A stretch of 64,000 nucleotides of DNA from positions 29,352,912-29,416,911 of the forward strand of contig NC_092675.1 in assembly GCF_964355755.1 (NCBI RefSeq), read 5' to 3'. Positions 51,600-63,917 of this stretch are shown piece by piece. The notes beneath the pieces are model-generated. The model ran no database searches, was not told the DNA's origin, and saw nothing but the letters and a program-made list of their open reading frames with translations. Position 1 is the stretch's first letter; each line of letters opens with the position of its first letter. Position numbers and translations under genes: made by a program. This DNA is from Antedon mediterranea (taxonomy: Eukaryota; Echinodermata; Crinoidea; Comatulida; Antedonidae).

Positions 51600-54026
51600 T
51601 TAGGTGATGGGTAACCATTTTTGATCAACAAATTTACGTAATTTTAGAGCCTCGATTCTTGTTAAACCTAAATCATTGACTAGTATATCATTTGTAAGTT
51701 CTCCAAGAATTGTTCCATCTATGTCATTACCTTTGAAGGCATCAATATGTCTATCTAAATGTAGAAGATGAAGACAATCTGCCACCTGGTTTATAGACAG
51801 ATTGTTCAGATCATCTGGCAAGTCATTTCTGCCTAGAATTTGCCTACTTTTGATTGTTAACTTAGTCATTTCTTGTGGAATGTCTTCAACTTCTACATAA
51901 ATATTTTCAGGATCAGTAACTGACTGAGGAATTTCATTGTATGAGTTGTATGTTGTCTGAGGCAATGATGGGATTTTTGGTAGGTTTCTTTCATACACTC
52001 TACTGAAATGAACCGGTAATTTGGAATTGTGTGAGGACTTTTTCGGGAAAATATTTGGTAGCACATAACTTTCATCATTGGAACTGGTTGGCGATGGCAT
52101 ATTGCGGAATTTTAAAGTTGTTTTCTTTTTAACTTGATTAGCATCTTTGCCGGTTTTCATAGTTAAATTTACTGAAGGACTGTTGTCTACATTAGTTTTC
52201 ATCTTGCCTTTTCCTAAATATTCAACAGTTTCTTTTGCACAAGCCGTAATTCCTATATAAAAAGAAAAACAATTTTTATATTTTCAACCATCCTTACAAA
52301 TGACATACTGTATGTCCATTCAGAAAATAAAAACATACTTATTTTACCTTTATTCTTAAATCGTGAGGAATGAGGAAAAAATATCATGAAAATAAAATAT
52401 AAACTATACCTGGTAATGTTAGCTTGTTTATTCGCATGTTCATGAATTGCGTCAAGTCTTCACATAATTTTTTCCACTTTGCAGATTTCTTTGATTTGAT
52501 TCCCTTGCCTAGGGCCAATCTTGTCATAGAATGATGTTTAATTGTTGATTGTCCACAGTCTTCAAAATTTAAATCTGAAAAGTATTTTGATATTTTATTT
52601 TTGATTAGCAGTGCAGTGTGAGGATTAATATACCTAATAATAACGTGATAATGAATGCTTGCAGTAAAAAAGAACAATTGTAATTTATGCTTTAGTTTTT
52701 GACTTACGACCTTCAGTATTGTATATACTGTATATCATAGTTAAGTTCAAATGTAAGAAAAAAACATAATTTCAATAATATTTCTAAGAGGGCACTATTA
52801 TTGCGCCACACCTTTAGGCAGTTTTATTCAATAGGATGAAACCACGGAAGCTTATAGTTACTACGGCTGAACAATTTAAATTGTTAAAAAGTTTAAATGG
52901 GTTTACCTCTGTCTAGACAATAACCAGTTAAGAACATCATGTCATCTTCACAAACAATCCTCACTTTGTTCCTGAAGATGTTATGCTCCAACTCATCTAA
53001 GCAGTTGTCTGAAATTTCTTGGTGGATAAAATTCCATTTACCAACTTCATCTTCCAATATCATTTCTGATAGTTGCTGATGGCCTGAATAACATGTTGAA
53101 TGCCCATTGTTATTATTGGATTGTATAAAATAAACAGGCAGAATAAAACCCTGTCACCTAGCAAATTTATTTACATTAGGATGTCAACACTGGTATTTTG
53201 TTTGGTGTGCATCCTTCTAACTTATATAAACCCCAGAGTTTTTCTATGCAATTTGAAATTGGGTAAAGAGGTATAAAACTCAAAATGTATTTTCGGAACT
53301 AGCATTGTTGAAGTAGAATATCAAATATGTTATGGTGGGTTTATAGCCAGTATTTAAAAAATAATATTTAAAGAAAAAAATTGGTTTAACTTTTTCTTCT
53401 CTTTAAATTAAGTTCAGTTGATAATTTGCTAACCTTTAGAGTCTTCATTCCATATTTTGATATTTGGAGACATTGGAACACTCCAGTATTTTCCTGTTGG
53501 TGTTTCCATGATGACTCGCTTTTGCTTAGATGCCTCATTTAGCCAAAGAATCTTAATGAGTCAAATAATATATTATGTAATAGTCATTTGAAATGGTCAT
53601 TTGCAAAAGACAATCAATATCAATTTTGTACACTGTCCCAATACACAGGTGACAATCTATTCTCAAAAACATTGATAAATAATATTTTTATACTGAACAC
53701 CGAAATGCTTTATTTGTCCATTATCATAGTAAGTTAACAATAGAAATTTACAAATGTTATTAGAATATATTAAGTTAACACAAGCCCATACAAAGATACC
53801 GTGGTAAATTTGTGTACTATATATATATTTTTCTTACCTCACATGTTGAATAACTTGCTATTTCTTGATCAGAGATGTGTAAATAACTTTCAGTTACCAT
53901 AGCAACAACCGGTAACGAGATGTCGGCTATTATCTCCCTTACAGTATATGTCTTTTTACTCCAACATGTATTTTCAATAGATGACATCAAACGGTAAAAT
54001 TCGGTTTGTTGATTATTTGAAGCCAT
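51600..54026 (-). CDS. CABIT gene B: CABIT-linker-SAM adaptor, GAREM-like
   Basis: Exons (minus): 54026-53838, 53551-53434, 53083-52907, 52574-52410, 52252-51600; 433 residues. I chose MASNNQ (54026) over the in-frame ATG two codons upstream because it gives a 63-codon exon 1, as in C and D. The CABIT domain (1-220) includes LPVVAMVTESYLH, ILWLNEASKQKR, YWSVPMSPN and MMFLTGYCL. The linker carries YVLP (Tyr279), LPKIPSLP (307), YNEI (Tyr321) and IYVEVED (Tyr335), candidate SH2 and SH3 ligands. The SAM domain (365-432) reads LSINQVADCLHLL to KLRKFVDQKWLP, matching the GAREM SAM pattern, which ends FINGWRP in human GAREM1. A CAG acceptor sits just upstream of the ATG, so the 5' UTR is spliced. 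Intron phases are 0,1,1,1. Closest sister in the window is gene D. By family: links receptor or non-receptor tyrosine kinases to GRB2-type adaptors; inferred. Confidence 0.9.
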
Positions 54027-56422
54027 AGTCATGCTGAAATATATGTATTGATTAAAGGATTATACAAATAACCAGTTTCGAGGAAATTGTCTTGTCAGGA
54101 AAATATTAGAGACGAAACAGGACATGAAGCCACAGGAAGGTGCTCATGAATAATTTATGCATGGCCTTTAAAAAAGTGTGCGGAGCTTAGCGTGAAATTC
54201 TCTTAACTTTTTGGAACGATAAAGTTGCCATTTTCCGACTAGAAATAATATACAGTTCTATTCTGTATATTTAAAATTGTTTAATGAAATTACGTTTTTA
54301 TTTTATTTTATAAAACTGCTATGTCCTCTCTTTAAAATCTAGCAAACACAGAATCTCCGTCATCCTTCTCTAACTGTCCTGTTTTGTAAAGTCCCTATTG
54401 TTTACATTTTAGAAGTTAATATGTACAGTATTTAGAATAATGTATTCTAGGTTGCTTTTATGACTCATAATAGAGTTATGGTTATAGTATCGTAAGGCTC
54501 GGTCTACTTTGGTTGGTTTAATTTCATATCTGCATATAACGGTGTCTAATTTAGTTAATTTTGTAATTATACATGCTCTCTGAGAGCATGTTAGCAAGAA
54601 TTGACATGATAAAGATGTTTATGTTAATTACTTCCTGTAGTTTCATAATATAAGATCATGTTAAATTCTGAATATGAACCTAGCTGGGCCGTCGTAGCAT
54701 GTTCTAAGTAGAGTTTTATAAAGCTGTGTATAACATCTAAGATTGAAAAACAGAAAAAGCTCATCCTAGTACATCTTTCGAGACAAGTAGGGAGTTATCC
54801 CAGTATACTACATTAGCCACTGATCATAACTGGGCCCTCTGGGAGACCAATTTTTGACAGAAGATGTTGCCCAGTATAAATAATAACAAAACACTTACCA
54901 TAAAAATTGGTGAGAATACAGTACTATAGATGGATCATTAACTTACCAATATTAAACAAGTTGTTGTAGAAAAAGCAATTATCTCAATCAAATCTGTTTT
55001 ATTTCTTCTTTGTCTTTTTACTTCCTTAATTTGCGTTCTTTATTCATGGAAACGAAATTATAGTGATTATTATAAGTGATACCAAATCATTAAATATTTA
55101 CTGATTTAAAGTGAAATACTAAATATTTATAAAGAGAAATGTGATTGTTGAATACTGTACTACTATGATAATTAGTACTGTATACATTATCATCATCATC
55201 ATTTGTTTTCATTGGTACAAAACATAGAAACATAAATAAGAGGCCGACACCCAATTATGTTGTTACATATAACTACCGTAGGATCCCAAAGGCTGCTTAA
55301 CAAAGTTCAAATAAATTTATTTTATAAAATATCTATATATTTATTGAAAATATAAAATTGAGGTATCCGAGAAATTCCAATATATTGTAAATCAATTATA
55401 AACGTTGACGAAAATTGAAAATATCTTACCTATTATACCATTGCAAATTTTTTAGAATCAACAGTATAGAATGGTTTGAAAGCTGTATAATACATTCATC
55501 TGAAAATTGCACTTTGTAAATACAAACTGCATTATATGGTAGAAATGGTGTGTAAAATGAATTTCATTTAACAAAAAGGCTGATTGGTTGGTTGATTGAT
55601 CATTGCGTTCAAAACTATACATATAGTTTTTGTCACATTGTGCTAATTTTGTTTTTTAAAGGCGCCCTCTTTATCAAAATTTAAAAAGTGTGTGCAAAAT
55701 CAAATATTCTGTTTGAAAGCCACAAATTTCTCACAATATTTTTATAGTTATTTAAGAAATATACATTGCAATTGTGAACATTTTTGTTTTGACTTTTGAT
55801 TGAGATTTTAAACAATTAAGAAACTTTTAGCATTTAGATTATCTTGGATACAACGGATATTGGGGTAAGATTATTAAAATTACTGAAATGATACAATATT
55901 TTTACACAAAAAATTAAACCTTGTTCTTTTTTTTCTGTACATTTTATTCCAACTTTACTTATATCAATAAATGAAAATGCACTTCTATGTATTGTAAGTA
56001 TCTAGTATAAAATTATCTTGCATTCAGTTTTGATTTTTTTATAAATGTTTTTATGGACATCAGTTTCTTAGCTTCTTTTAGCAGTTTCTATACATCATCT
56101 AATTAACAGTCCACTGTAGTATTATGGTATCTAAACATATTAATCATATTATTAATTCAACAAGTAATATGATTATGAAGATTATCATTTTTCCAGGTAG
56201 TAACATAAAGGTGAATAATTCAACTGAACTAACTTGTTGATTAAAACAATGATCTTTCCTATCGAGAATCTATCATCAGGCTGAATGGTGGTGAGGTTGG
56301 TCATCGTTGTTTTAATAAACAGATTCATAATTCACCAAATATAAACAATAATTAATATCAAATTGCCAAAGTAAAATATTTGATAATTTTGTAGTGTGTT
56401 ATGTACAATTATTCTGAGAACA
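54027..56422. other. Gene B / gene C intergenic region
   Basis: About 2.4 kb, AT-rich. Two minus-strand donor-like sites (GTAAGT at about 54893-54898 and 54943-54948) could end leader exons of gene B. A short ATC run lies at 55188. No coding exon is supportable. Confidence 0.4.
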
Positions 56423-59400
56423 TTATTTTCCAGTTTTGCTACTGCTTTGTGGCAGCCATCTTCCATCTATAAACTTGACAACTTTTAACGCATCAAGTTT
56501 TGACATGCCCAGTTCATGTGTCATTATCTCTTGATCAAGGGCGCTAAATATTTGGCCGTCAATGTGGTTTACTTCGAATTGGTCTTTGTATTTGTCTAGT
56601 TTTAGCAAATGTAAGCAATCAATGACTTGTTCTTCTGACATTGTGGAGATGTCTGATGGAACATCTGAGGCTTTCTCAATTTTGTCAGAATTATCATCTA
56701 CTTCATCATACAGATTTTGAGGTGTGTTGGTTGGCTTGTTAGGTTGCATAAGTGGTGTAACTGCTGCTATTGTTTTTCTTTCTCTTATGGGAAGAAGATT
56801 TTTATTCTGATTTTTATGTTGTGTGATGATTGATGGTAAAGTTTTCTGATTTAAAGTAACTCTTGTCATAAGATTTGAGTTCTGAAGACCAGGAATTGAT
56901 GATGTTTGGAAACTTATTTCAGGTGGTTTTGTAATATTTAATTTAGGGATTACTCTTGGTGGCAGTGTCATTGAAGTATTGTTATGTGGGATTGGTACAG
57001 GATCTTTCTTTTTAACTGACTTGCGACCAGCTGTTGGTGGTGGTTTTTGTTTTGGAAGTTGAAGTGGTATTTTAAGATCGTTTGATTCTTGACTGGCTGC
57101 AGATTTCATACTTGGTTGATTACTTAATTTTAAAGTCTGAGAAACCTCTTCGTTTTTATTTTTTTCCAGTACTTGTGATATTTGATTCTTTAAAATAGAT
57201 ATTTTGTTTTCGTAAGTTATATCTATGTCTAAATGTATGTCTTCTTTTGTCATTGTTGTAGTTTTGGCTTGTTTTCCAGTAATGTCATTAGAATTATTCT
57301 GTGTGGGTGAATTCAGAGGAATTTTTGGCAATGGTTTAATCTTTTTGTTGTTTGCCTCTTCTTTTGCCATTGTAGTTGTCTGTGGATTTTCTTGAGTTTT
57401 GTTAAGTGTGATAATATCATTAGAAGTATTCTGTGTGGTCTTGGGTGAATTCAGAGGAATTTTTGGCAACGGTTTAATCTTTTTGTTGTTTGACTCTTCT
57501 TTTGCCATTGTACCTGTCTGTGGATTTTCTTCAGGTTTGTTAAGTTTAATATCGGTGTATGTGTGAATTGTATTTGTTGTAGGCAAATTCTTTTGAGTTT
57601 TTGGAATTTTTGGCAATGGTTTAGTCTTTTTTAACTCCTTACTAACACCTAAATCTTTAGTAGTTGGTAATGCTGGTAAGGTTTTAAACTTCTCACTTGG
57701 CTGATTGAGGGACATGTATGCATTATGTTTTAAGACAACTTGCAGTAGTTTGCTATGCAGTTGTTCGTAGTTGATAGTTGTTGAACCAGCAAAATGTATT
57801 ACCTTTGGTGAATATAGATGTATTTCTGGAATAAATTAGAGAAAATCAATCTTTATAACCAAAGAACAAACATAGTCGAATGTCTATCCATGAAAGCTAA
57901 ATGTTAAGGTCCATCAATTGTAACAATTAAGGATCCAGAGTATGAGCCTCAGGGACATTTTGCCAGTTTTTTTCATTTTTATTATTTCTAAAATATAGAC
58001 TATTGATAGTCAATTTAAAGATTCAATCTTTTAAAACAAATTGTCATTGAGCTCATTATTCCGTAGTATATACTTTTTTTTAAAACTGAAACTTACCACT
58101 GCTGTTGTCAGTAAATGCTTCAAAATTCACTTTCTTTTCAATCTGTAATTTCATGTCATTTCGAAGATTGTCACTGTCTTTGCCTAATATAGCCATTTGG
58201 AATTGATCAGCACAGTTTTTTAATATGCAAAAAATAGATGGATTTCCTTTGTCTGAAAAAAAAAATAGTTTTAACATGTCTTATTTATGTTCTAAGTTGC
58301 TTTTTGGAGCTTCTTCCACAAATACAAATTTTATTTAAATTTTGACACGTTTTTGTTGCAAAGTATTTTAAGTTACCAATACAATAGTAGTTATATTTCA
58401 ATTAAGTAATTATATTTCAATACCAGTATTGAAATATAAACAAATGTTTTTCGACAGCTCACTCTGTCGGTCAGTCGGAAAACTAACTTGAGCACACGAC
58501 TGCAATCTTGTTTTTCTCATTTACAAATTGCTTTCAGACCAAAGAGTGTGTAAAATAGGAAGGTTGATATAGTAGTAGGATAATCTGTCAATTTACTTAC
58601 TGTTGGTTACATCTACAGCGATGACTGCGTTAAAGTGATAGCTTTTCATAAGAGTGATATCGCTAAACCAGGCTAGAGGTATTTCTCTGTCATTTAGTTT
58701 AGCAGATTTAAAACTCATGCTATCCAGACATGGTCTCACTTTGATAGGCATTTCATGGTTTTCCAAAATCTCGCTTAGAAATTGCAGGTTTTCATCATCT
58801 GTTTCATTGCTGTATTCAAGATTCTTAAATAGAATAGGGCAATTTACCGGAAAAAGTATTTGATTTCCATGGCGATCATTCGCAACAATTCTCTTGATTG
58901 TTCTTCGTTCTTGCAACCAGTAAAACTATTGTGAAGAATTATACATATTTATTTGGAATATAGTTTGTATCATACTTTTGTAAAAAATATAACCAATGGC
59001 ATTTTCGTGTAATTTAAAGTTGATTTTGTTAACAATCAATACTTACAAAATGAATTCAAAATATATAAAAACAATTTATAAATATTATAAATTTATACAA
59101 TATAACTTATTCTTATTACAAAGGGTTAATAGAAATATCTTTTTTAACATAATACATATTTGAGAATAAACCAGTTTTAAAATTATTCTTCTCAATAATC
59201 AGTGAAATTTATGTAGTTTTTACAGTGTTAATAAATCTATTACATTACCCGTTCATTATCAGGCAAATTTTCTCGTTGAGTTTTATCTGATATCACTCTG
59301 GTAAAAATTGGCATAGGAATCTTCAAGTCTATCAGTTCGGTAGAGTTGTACAATTGCGAGTTCCAAACTATCTCATCCAATCCTTTAAAGATTTTTACTT

Positions 59401-59437
59401 CACTGTACAATTCTTCCGTCGTCGTATTACTCGCCAT
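56423..59437 (-). CDS. CABIT gene C: CABIT-repeat linker-SAM adaptor, GAREM-like
   Basis: Exons (minus): 59437-59249, 58925-58601, 58252-58097, 57825-56423; 690 residues. Exon 2 (325 bp) spans what are two exons in A, B and D, so one intron was lost here or gained elsewhere. CABIT domain about 1-225 (IVWNSQLYNSTEL, MPIFTRVISDKT, FYWLQERRTIKR, MPIKVRPCLD). The linker is the longest of the four and contains three KPLPKIP motifs (292, 341, 387). The last two lie in 46-residue tandem repeats (about 315-404; TMAKEE, NNKKIKPLPKIPLNSP). Also seen are LPPRVIPKLN (511), KQKPPPTAGRK (483) and NLYDEVDD (Tyr596), a Nck/Src-type SH2 motif. The SAM domain (617-682) reads MSEEQVIDCLHLLKLDKYKD to VKFIDGRWLP. 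No acceptor is visible just before the ATG, unlike its neighbours. Confidence 0.9.
57270..57580 (-). repeat. 138-bp coding tandem repeat in gene C
   Basis: The segment encoding TMAKEE, NNKKIKPLPKIP and LNSP is present twice, 138 bp (46 codons) apart. A partial third copy upstream provides another KPLPKIP. The frame is preserved, so the duplication multiplies a candidate SH3-binding site. Confidence 0.85.
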
Positions 59438-60220
59438 TGTAATATTTCGATGTTAATGAAGGTTATTAAAACTTTCTATTAATTTATCTCTTGTCTTGCA
59501 TTGTTATTTTGTAATAACACCGAGACTGAAAGTTATATAAATTATGACAACAAAAGCTCGGTCTAATGAGGTTACATGCTAACATTATGTTTCTCTTTGT
59601 TTATTATTCTAAGCATTTAAATCTTATCTTTGTCAAAATATTGGAATTTATGACAGAAAACTGAGGTTATAAAGATGCATAAAAACATGTAAACATTATA
59701 ACTTAAGATTCAACTGTTAAATGTGATGCAACAGTTTAAAAAATAAAAAAAAAAGACAGTATACAAAAATACACAAAATCCTATGTTTTAAATAATCTGG
59801 TTATTTTGTTAGATTACCATATCAAGATAAACTTAAGTGTAAAAGAATCTCTGAGTGGAATAGTACTTTACAATCAGGAAGTATAATAAACTAAGTTGTG
59901 TCAACAAACTGTCACAAATTAATGTAGATATTTAAATATAAAGTAGATTTATGCAATGATAATATAAATAAAAACTGATACTGTAACTAATAACATTGAC
60001 TCTTGACTTTCCATTATGTGCCTCAATTCATGATTCTTCACTGATTTGAAAAGCAAACTATTAAATGTATGCGTCTTTTACTTTTACTACCCGACAATGA
60101 CATTACTACTGTACTTCCATGTTATACAAAATGTTGAGGTGATCACATTATAATATACCCAGAAAATAAGTATAATTTTATTCACATATTCTACCTTGTA
60201 GACGATCAATACTATAAATG
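59438..60220. other. Gene C / gene D spacer
   Basis: Only about 780 bp from the gene D stop to the gene C start, so the promoter of C and the 3' end of D share this space. AT-rich with no further ORF. A minus-strand AATAAA lies at 60177-60182. Confidence 0.5.
60177..60182 (-). terminator. Poly(A) signal AATAAA of gene D
   Basis: TTTATT on the plus strand reads AATAAA on the minus strand, 39 nt past the gene D stop codon. The position is plausible for a short 3' UTR, given that gene C begins less than 800 bp further on. Confidence 0.4.
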
Positions 60221-63200
60221 CTAGCTTGATTCAGGCAACCACTTTTGATCTACAAATTTCCTTAATTTTAGAGCTTCAATGGATGTTAACCCAAGATCAT
60301 TGATTAGAATATCTTTTGTAAGATCATTAAGAATTATACCATCAATGTCACTTTCTTTAAAAGATTCAATATGTTTATCTAAATGTAGAAGGTGAAGACA
60401 ATCTGAAACCTGACTCATCGACAGATTATTCAAATCATCTGGTAGATCATCTCTACTTAGAATTGGTTCGTTGCTTATTTGTAATTGTTCAACCTCTTGT
60501 GGCATGTCAACAATCTCCTCATAAAAACCTTCAGGAATAACTCCAACTGTAGGTGGTTCAAGAACTTTTTTATAAGAGATTGATGGCTGAAGATCTCCAT
60601 CAGCTGTTGGAACAGGTGGCAATTGTCTTTGGCTTTGTTCAGGAGAGGTCACTGATAAGTTTACAACGCTTTCAACCAATGATTCTGAATCACTTTGTAG
60701 ATCATCATACACATTTTCCACAAATTCTGTTGGTAGCATATATTCAGCATCGTCGTCGTCGGCGTCACTGTAATCATATTTGCTTCTTGAATACTGTTCT
60801 TGTTCTAGTAAACTGTGTTGCACACTCTTACTGCGCCTCATAGTTAGAAATGATTTTCTTTTTTTCTTGCTTATTTTTTCGTTTGTTTCATCTACTGATG
60901 ATATGCGTGTCATTGACCTAGTTTTCAATTTAGTTTTCCCCCTTTTCTGTGTTTTTTCCTCATCTGGTTTTTCTTTTATCTTGTTTTCTGTAGTCCGAAG
61001 ACGTATTTCTTTTTTTGCAGGCATCATATCAACTTCTGTTATGGCTTCTGTTATGGTGTTCATTGTTTGACGTAAGGAATATAAAGTAATACCTGCATAT
61101 AAAATATTAAAAGACATTACCTTTCAGTGATGGATATTTATATTTTGTAATGAAAACAACGTTTTTACTTTCTAAGTTCAAACATGTTATTTGTTTGCAT
61201 TGTAGCTATAATTTGTTACATTGTAGCTAAATATTGCATTGCAACTAATAGTTGCACAGCAGGTAAAAGATGCATTGCAGTTAAAAGTTGCATTGCAGTT
61301 AAGGATTCACTGCAGCTCAAAGATCCATTGCAGTTTAAAAGATGCACTGCAGTTCAAAGATGCAATGCAGCTAAAACTTACACTGCAGTTAAAATAACCA
61401 GTCAAATGACATTGTTTTTTTTTCTTTACAGTTTTTTAGAATACGATCATTAATTGAAATATTTCCTGTTGCTATTCTACTTTTTAAACCAGTTATTTCT
61501 TGCAATAGAAACAAGCGCTTAATGTTTGCTACCTGATGGTAATGTTGTTTTACCTGGAAACTTGGGTTTTTCCAACGACTCTCCTAACAGGGAACTAAAT
61601 TCTAAACAGAATTTACTCCAGTTTGTAGAAGTCTGTCCTCTAAGACCAGTCCCTAATGAAAAGGTCTGTTCTGGATGATGTTTGATTACTGATATAGGAC
61701 AATTTCCAAGCATCATATCTGAAGAAAAAATGGCCTTGTATTATTTTATTGTAGTGTCAGGTATTTCTTTTATCCATAAAAGCAACTAACAAAATACTTT
61801 TGATCTACCATTATTAGTTATTACATATTTTTTAAAGATTTAATCTTGTTCACTAAATTTATTTATATTTTTAGTGAAATGTTTATCTTGATTTTCTGTA
61901 AGCCTGTATCTTCGTTCTCTCTTGTTCTATTAATTTAATTTAATAGGACCCTGGATGTCAAAATAAAGGCTTGCAAAAAAAAGTTCAAATTAAAAAAAGA
62001 AGAAACAACTGTTTCTTCTTTTGTTCATAAATAAATTAAATAAAATTAATAGATTATTAAAATATTAATAATATTTTAATAATAATAATATTGAAATAGT
62101 AAACATATAAATAAAATTTGCAAAAGCATGTTCAATTTCAGATTAAAATTAATAGCAATAATCTGTAAAATATGAATCAGAATTTATATCTGAACTCACC
62201 ACTGCTTAAAGAGTATCCAGTTAAGAACACCATGCTATGTTCACTTCTGACCCTCAAATCACATCCAAAGATTTGATGCCGCATTTGGTTGATGTCAAAG
62301 TTTTCAGCATCACAAAATTCTGGATGAATTGTGCTCCATTCACCTTCTTCCTTCTCCACTTTTACTTCCGAAAGTAACTTGTATCCTTGTAAAAAAAAAA
62401 AGAAGATATTTAACGAAACAAAAGTGAAAGATGGGTTGTATTATGGAGACTGATATGATATGAGGATTTTAATTATCTAAAGCACAATGAAAATTTGAGA
62501 CCTTTATTCATTCTGAATATATGAGGTTTATTTATTTATTTCCTTTTCCTCATAAATTTTAAGGTACACTTTTATCAAACTCATTGCGAATTTGTATGCG
62601 TTTCCTTTTTGTATTGACCTATTTTTCTGATTTATTTATATTTTTAACGAAGATGAATACATATTTGATTTGATTTTGGATGAACTGTTAGGAGCTCATT
62701 GATAAGTTACCGCAATCCTAATAGCAAGTACAAAGTCAATCGTAATTTTTGTAACTAAAAAAATTAAATATGATACACCTCGTACATTGGTTCTGAAAAG
62801 AAATGTTGAGTTTCTCAACGTTTTGATCAATATGCTTTGATCGTCCTCAGGAGTGAGAATGTCAATACGTGTATTGCAGAAAAAGAGGGGATGTATTTAA
62901 GAACTTCAAAAACAGTTTGCGATATTTATCTAGCCCAATCATTTGACATTCATTTTATTATGCCTTAGTTCATACCTCCACCCATTACGCTTCGTATTTT
63001 ATAGTTGTTTGACATTGGAACACTCCAGGATTCGTTGCTACTTGAATCCATTATAAGATACCTTTGCTCACTTGCTCCATTAATCCATAAAATCTAAGAA
63101 TTGGAATCAAATTTACTTATTCTTGCTGAGAATATTAAAAAAGCATCATAATATTATTCAGAATTAAAATTAGAAGGAGGCTTGTATTTCAATAGATAAG

Positions 63201-63876
63201 TGAAAAATTCAAGATTTCCTGAGACAGCATTACCTACAATAAGCAGATTGATCTTACATTGTTGGGCTCTTGATAATTTGGATTTTTACATCTACCAATC
63301 ACAATTAATTTATAGATGCTTTACTCTCATTGCTTTGCCCTTTGTATGGGATGTGAAGCTGTTGGACCATATGCACAAAGAGAACTTTTACTATACTGCA
63401 GCAAAACATTAATTGTTCAACCTGTTCTCAACATGTTTTTTTTAAAATGTGATGTACATTGTTTATTGCAGTGACAGCCTCATATATAAAATAATGCAGG
63501 TACTGCAGTAACTACAGTAGAATTATTTTGCCCAAATATGGTTGTGATATGCTCAAATATGGTAGTGATATGCTCAAATATGGTAGTCATGTCCATGTAT
63601 GGGCACATCACATTTTTTTTGTCACATAAGGTTTGATAGTGTAGACAGAGCTTTATAAAAAATAAAAAAATTAAGTTAATATCTTACTTCATCTGTTGGA
63701 TAACTGTCTGTATCTGAATTTGTAAGGTAACTGTCGACCACCTTGACAATGATAGGGAATGAACAAGAAGAAAATATCTCCTTTACTGTACATGTTTTTT
63801 CACTCCAAAGTATTTCATCCAAGCAAGACGTCAGTGTATGAAATTTTTCTTCTGAGTTGTCTGAAGCCTGAGCCAT
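60221..63876 (-). CDS. CABIT gene D: CABIT-linker-SAM adaptor, GAREM-like
   Basis: Exons (minus): 63876-63688, 63093-62976, 62385-62200, 61718-61554, 61092-60221; 509 residues. Exons 1, 2 and 4 have exactly the same lengths as in gene B (189, 118, 165 bp). CABIT domain 1-220: ILWSEKTCTVKEI, FPIIVKVVDSYL, ILWINGASEQRY, SWSVPMSNN, MVFLTGYSL. Linker: Lys/Arg-rich stretch (247-308, KISKKKRKSFLTMRR), acidic SDADDDDAEY, then YMLP (Tyr337), VYDDL (Tyr348), LPPVP (377) and FYEEI (Tyr410), the last being the optimal Src-family SH2 ligand pYEEI. The SAM domain (442-507; LSMSQVSDCLHLL to FVDQKWLP) is very close to gene B. An alternative in-frame donor at 61533 would add 7 residues to exon 4. A 5' UTR acceptor (TTTTCAG) lies 15 bp upstream of the ATG. 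Introns hold a MITE and a hammerhead-like element. Confidence 0.9.
61195..61395. repeat. Degenerate TTGCATTGCAGTTAAA repeat
   Basis: About ten imperfect units of roughly 19-20 bp (GATGCACTGCAGTTCAA, GTTGCATTGCAGTTAA and variants) in intron 4 of gene D. Many contain CTGCAG or TTGCAA palindromes. Confidence 0.75.
62772..62880 (-). mobile_element. Hammerhead-bearing element fragment in gene D intron 2
   Basis: On the minus strand CTCCTGAGGAC, then GATCAA...TTGATC (6-bp stem), AAAAC and GTTGAGAAACTCAA. It aligns along about 100 bp with the right half of the 1281-1485 element, including TTCTGAAAAGAA. CTGAGGA is an exact hammerhead CUGANGA box; the following GAAA is mutated to AAAA. Confidence 0.45.
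63530..63655. mobile_element. MITE M1 copy in intron 1 of gene D
   Basis: Interior with three AAATATGGT words and the right end GTTTGATAGTGTAGACAGAG; the left terminal repeat is missing. Confidence 0.7.
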
Positions 63877-63917
63877 ATTTTATTGTAACCTGAAAAGTGA
63901 ATATACTTGTATGGATA

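Noticed and set aside
60553-61070. Plus-strand ORFs opposite gene D
   Set aside because: Shadows of the last coding exon of gene D.
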